64,000 bases of DNA from positions 1-64,000 of the forward strand of contig DASYCZ010000015.1 in NCBI GenBank assembly GCA_036499825.1, written 5' to 3'. The notes under the pieces were generated by a model. That model was not told where the DNA came from. It made no database searches and saw nothing but the letters and a program-made list of their open reading frames with translations. The position numbers and the translations under genes were made by a program. Positions 61,626 to 64,000 of the stretch are shown one piece after another. The first letter of the stretch is position 1. Every line of letters begins with the position of its first letter. This DNA comes from Paradevosia sp036499825 (lineage in GTDB: Bacteria; Pseudomonadota; Alphaproteobacteria; Rhizobiales; Devosiaceae).

Positions 61626-63197
61626 AGGCCGCACCGTCAGCACATCCTTGAGCTGGACCATGGTGAAATCGTCGACCAGCACGTCGACCTCGGCCGTCCA
61701 GTCGCCAGCCTGGGGCAGCGTCACCTGATCGACATGCCAGCTTCCATCCTCTCCCAGCACTGCCGGATAGCGCAGCGGCTCGATGCCGGCTTGGGGCCGC
61801 GACAGAGCGAGCGTCACGTCCTTGGGGTTGAGGGGGCCGAAACTGCCATCCATGACGAAGATGCTGGCGGCGACCGGGCCGGCATGGCCGGGGGTCAGCG
61901 TCAGTTCCGCCATGGCCTTGTCGGAATGGATATGCAGCGAAACCGGCTCGGCCTCGGCCAGCAGCAAAGCGCGGGGTGGTGGGGTGAAACGCCAGAGAGC
62001 CACCACCGAGAAGACGGCGAGCACCAACAGGGTTTCAATGAGGATGGTGCGGGCCAGGCGCTGCGCCGCGGCCGCGTCGCCGGCAAGGACCGGCGCCGTG
62101 GAGCGCCAGCGGTTGCGGGCGGCGAGCAGCAGGATGGCGAGAACCAGCAGCAGTTTGACCACCAGCAGGTGCCCATAGTCGGTGGTGAGCAGGGCGATGG
62201 GCTGCTGCACCTGGACAACGGCGAGGGTCAGGCCGGCAATGAGCAGCAGGACGAGCGTCAGCGGAATGGCACGGGAAAAGCGCATGAGCGCCGCGACGGC
62301 GTGTTCGGAACTCCTCCGCAGCAGCACCGCCAGCGGCAGGAGCGCTCCGGCCCAGAAGGCGATGGCGGTGGTGTGGATGAACACCGCCGGGCGCGTCAGC
62401 CATTGGGGCTCGGCGGCGCTGGCATGACCACTCAATGCCAGCGCGATGCCGACACCCACAAGGGCGAGGGCGGCGAGCGGCCGGACGCCCTTCGGGACCC
62501 ATAGCGACAAAAGCCCGGACAGCAGAGCCAGGGCCATCACCAGGAGGGTCGCGGCGTAGCTGGTGCCGATGGCGGTGGTGAATACCTGCGGCTCGAAGAT
62601 CGATCCCAGCGGCAGGTCGAGTGCGTCGAGGCCCTGCAGCAGCAGTGCGAACGGCGTGGCGGCGAGGCCCATGACCGAAGCGATGAGCGCGAGGCGCCGC
62701 CCCGCCAGGCCATCGCCGATCCAGACAATGAAGAAGGCGGCGCCGGCGCCGAGGAACAGGCCCGCATAGAGCAGCACCCGGGTCAGCCAGATACCGGCGT
62801 CGAGCGGCCAGTCGATGGCCTCCGCCGCCGCGACGCCAGCCGTCGTGGGCGCGCCGACCGAATAGACCAGTGAGCCGCCGACGGGATGACCGTCGGCGGA
62901 GATGACGCGCCAGCTCAGCACATAGGTGCCGGTGGCGGTGAGTTTGGGCGCCGCAACGCTCAGCGTCTTGTCCCTGATCACCGCACCCAGAACCCCGATG
63001 CTGCTGCCGTCGGGTTTCACCAGGGTCAGTACCAGTGGCGCCACCGGTTCGTTGAAGGTCAGCGCATAGGACTGCGGCGGCGCCGGCAGCACATTGCCGG
63101 CAACCGGATCGGTCGCCAGCAGTGCGGCGTGTGCATAGGCGCTCTGGGCCGTCAGCAGGGTGAGGAGCAGGACGAGAAGCGGAGCGAGGCGGCGCAT
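61623..63197 (-). CDS. CopC-CopD fusion protein (YcnJ-like copper protein)
   Basis: Copper-handling membrane protein of 524 residues. After a signal peptide (MRRLAPLLVLLLTLLTAQSAYA) the mature chain would start with His (HAALLATDP), which together with WRVISADGHPVGGSLVY forms the CopC-type copper site. Residues about 130-440 are a CopD domain of about eight helices (RVLLYAGLFLGAGAAFFIVWIG through LLVLAVFSVVALWRF), with RPAVFIHTTAIAFWAGALLPLAV. The C-terminal 100 residues are an extra soluble domain. YcnJ of Bacillus is a known CopCD-fusion copper importer. Here it lies just downstream of a YcnI-like gene. Confidence 0.9.
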   Translation of the reverse strand: MRRLAPLLVLLLTLLTAQSAYAHAALLATDPVAGNVLPAPPQSYALTFNEPVAPLVLTLVKPDGSSIGVLGAVIRDKTLSVAAPKLTATGTYVLSWRVISADGHPVGGSLVYSVGAPTTAGVAAAEAIDWPLDAGIWLTRVLLYAGLFLGAGAAFFIVWIGDGLAGRRLALIASVMGLAATPFALLLQGLDALDLPLGSIFEPQVFTTAIGTSYAATLLVMALALLSGLLSLWVPKGVRPLAALALVGVGIALALSGHASAAEPQWLTRPAVFIHTTAIAFWAGALLPLAVLLRRSSEHAVAALMRFSRAIPLTLVLLLIAGLTLAVVQVQQPIALLTTDYGHLLVVKLLLVLAILLLAARNRWRSTAPVLAGDAAAAQRLARTILIETLLVLAVFSVVALWRFTPPPRALLLAEAEPVSLHIHSDKAMAELTLTPGHAGPVAASIFVMDGSFGPLNPKDVTLALSRPQAGIEPLRYPAVLGEDGSWHVDQVTLPQAGDWTAEVDVLVDDFTMVQLKDVLTVRP

Positions 63198-63203
63198 GGC
63201 CGG

Positions 63204-63716
63204 TTACCGGGCAGGCGTCAGCGTCAGGCCGGGCGCGGGCTTTTCCGGCTCGGGCTGGCCATCGGCGGGGATCTCGATCCAGCGGTCGGCGGCGGCCCCA
63301 CATTCCTGCACGACCGGGAAATAGAGCTTGGTGCCGGTGGCGAGGCTATCGGCCAGGGTGCCGCGCAGCACGAACTCGTCATAAAAGGCATCCGGCAGAT
63401 TGCCCCCCGTCCAGTCGATTTCGGTGACGCCCTCGGTCACCGGCGCGCCGTGGTTGTTGACCGGGCTCGCATAGGCGCCGCTGACCGTATTGAGCGTCCA
63501 GCCGGCCTTTGGCATGGGCTTGGCATCGACGAAACCGGCGGGCAGCCTGACACGGATAGCGGTGGTTGGAGCGCCATCGCAGCCATGGGGCACGCGGAGC
63601 ACCGCCTTATAGGTCGATCCGACAGGGGCCGAGGCGGTTTCTAGGGTGATGTGGGCGAAGGCCATGCTGGTGCTGCAAAGAGCGATAAGCATGGCGGGAA
63701 GGATTGGATTCTTCAC
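63204..63716 (-). CDS. YcnI-like DUF1775 copper-binding protein
   Basis: Periplasmic protein of 170 residues. The start is GTG 63716, with AGGA 8 bases upstream. It gives a signal peptide (MKNPILPAMLIALCSTSMAFA) after which the mature chain begins HITLETASAPVGSTYKAVLRVPHGCDG. The N-terminal His is the copper ligand in YcnI. The cupin-like DUF1775 domain is complete (WTLNTVSGAYASPVNNHG, GVTEIDWTGGNLPDAFYDEFVLRGTL, LYFPVVQECG). It is followed after 6 bases by copCD, matching the order of YcnI and YcnJ in Bacillus. It should collect copper in the periplasm. An ATG further upstream in the frame would give an N-terminus without a signal peptide. Confidence 0.88.
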   Translation of the reverse strand: MKNPILPAMLIALCSTSMAFAHITLETASAPVGSTYKAVLRVPHGCDGAPTTAIRVRLPAGFVDAKPMPKAGWTLNTVSGAYASPVNNHGAPVTEGVTEIDWTGGNLPDAFYDEFVLRGTLADSLATGTKLYFPVVQECGAAADRWIEIPADGQPEPEKPAPGLTLTPAR

Positions 63717-63829
63717 GGTGATGATCCTGGAATATGCCGGATGCCGGCAGTCTGAACGCATGACCGCAGTGACGGCGCGACCTGCCATCGGCAGGAGCGT
63801 TCGCAATGCGGCGTCGACTATGTTGGCGA

Positions 63830-64000
63830 TCAGATGAGCGGAGGGGCTCGGGGGTTCCCAGGCGTGGGCAGCGGGCGTGGCCGGAACACCGTGGTCACGC
63901 CGCTATAGGAGGTGGGCGCGAAGGCGAGGAAAGCCGGCGCCAGGGTCGCGGGCGGCGGCGGCACGTCAAGGCCGGCGCCCAGGCGGCACACGTGACAGGT
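63830..64000 (-). CDS. DUF2946-like protein, C-terminal part (partial)
   Basis: Only the last 56 residues are in the window. They begin TCHVCRLGAGLDVPPPP, contain ATLAPAFLAFAPTSYSGVT and end NPRAPPLI. DUF2946 proteins are short and carry a Cys-x-x-Cys-type motif near the middle and an R-G/A-P-P ending; they often lie beside copper genes. The fit with the copper cluster supports this call. The gene is cut by the right edge. Confidence 0.7.
   Translation of the reverse strand, partial: TCHVCRLGAGLDVPPPPATLAPAFLAFAPTSYSGVTTVFRPRPLPTPGNPRAPPLI

Overview
The window is GC-rich, densely coded chromosomal DNA of an alphaproteobacterium. A Devosia-like or other Hyphomicrobiales (Rhizobiales) genome fits best. 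Reasons are the rhizobial-type rhamnose locus (rhaR-S-T-P-Q-K divergent from rhaD-I), PutA paired with an AsnC-type regulator, a CtrA-like TTAA-N7-TTAA box, and two families of intergenic hairpin repeats. The genus is inferred from gene content, not proven. I see no rRNA, tRNA, CRISPR array, prophage or intact insertion sequence.

Layout. 1-255: start of a membrane protein cut by the window edge. 345-6454 (minus): dppABC, an unknown membrane protein, then dppDF, a dipeptide importer. 6676-13005: a VOC protein, an aldo/keto reductase, an aldose dehydrogenase, an AraC regulator divergent from an Fsr-type efflux pump, a second VOC protein and a glycerate 2-kinase. 13154-15026: a 2H-phosphoesterase-like DUF1045 protein, two tiny genes, and a HigBA module whose toxin gene is broken. 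15028-25760: complete L-rhamnose uptake and catabolism except the mutarotase. 25856-32296: an isochorismatase-fold protein, an asparaginase-fold protein, a LysR regulator, a DHA2 efflux pump, a small protein and a LacI regulator. 32432-36606: an ABC-F ATPase and a Zn/Cd/Pb-type P-type ATPase. 36749-40652: an iron-chelate importer. 40752-44698: a YehZYXW-type osmoprotectant importer. 44896-46631: phnM-phnN without the C-P lyase core. 46888-53030: SDR, aldo/keto reductase, putA and putR. 53425-61575: an M24 peptidase, a GAF protein, then tamA-tamB (outer-membrane biogenesis). 61623-64000: a copper cluster of copCD fusion, ycnI-like and DUF2946 genes.

How it fits together. This looks like the accessory-rich part of a soil or plant-associated heterotroph's chromosome: many importers (dipeptides, rhamnose, iron chelate, betaine-like osmolytes), each next to its catabolic genes or regulator, plus metal efflux. 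Regulators often sit divergent to their targets: AraC/fsr, RhaR/rhaDI, LysR/DHA2 pump, PutR/putA.

Most interesting structures. (1) A roughly 105-bp two-hairpin repeat (two full copies, one half copy) lies between convergent genes and supplies the TAG stop codon for five of six flanking genes. (2) Long inverted repeats separate cistrons within both rhamnose operons. (3) An unrecognised membrane gene sits inside the dpp operon, with a small antisense ORF at its 3' end. (4) The HigB-like toxin is dead, while its antitoxin and a tandem palindromic operator are intact. (5) One iron permease appears to start at CTG. I did not find a clearly new multi-gene system.
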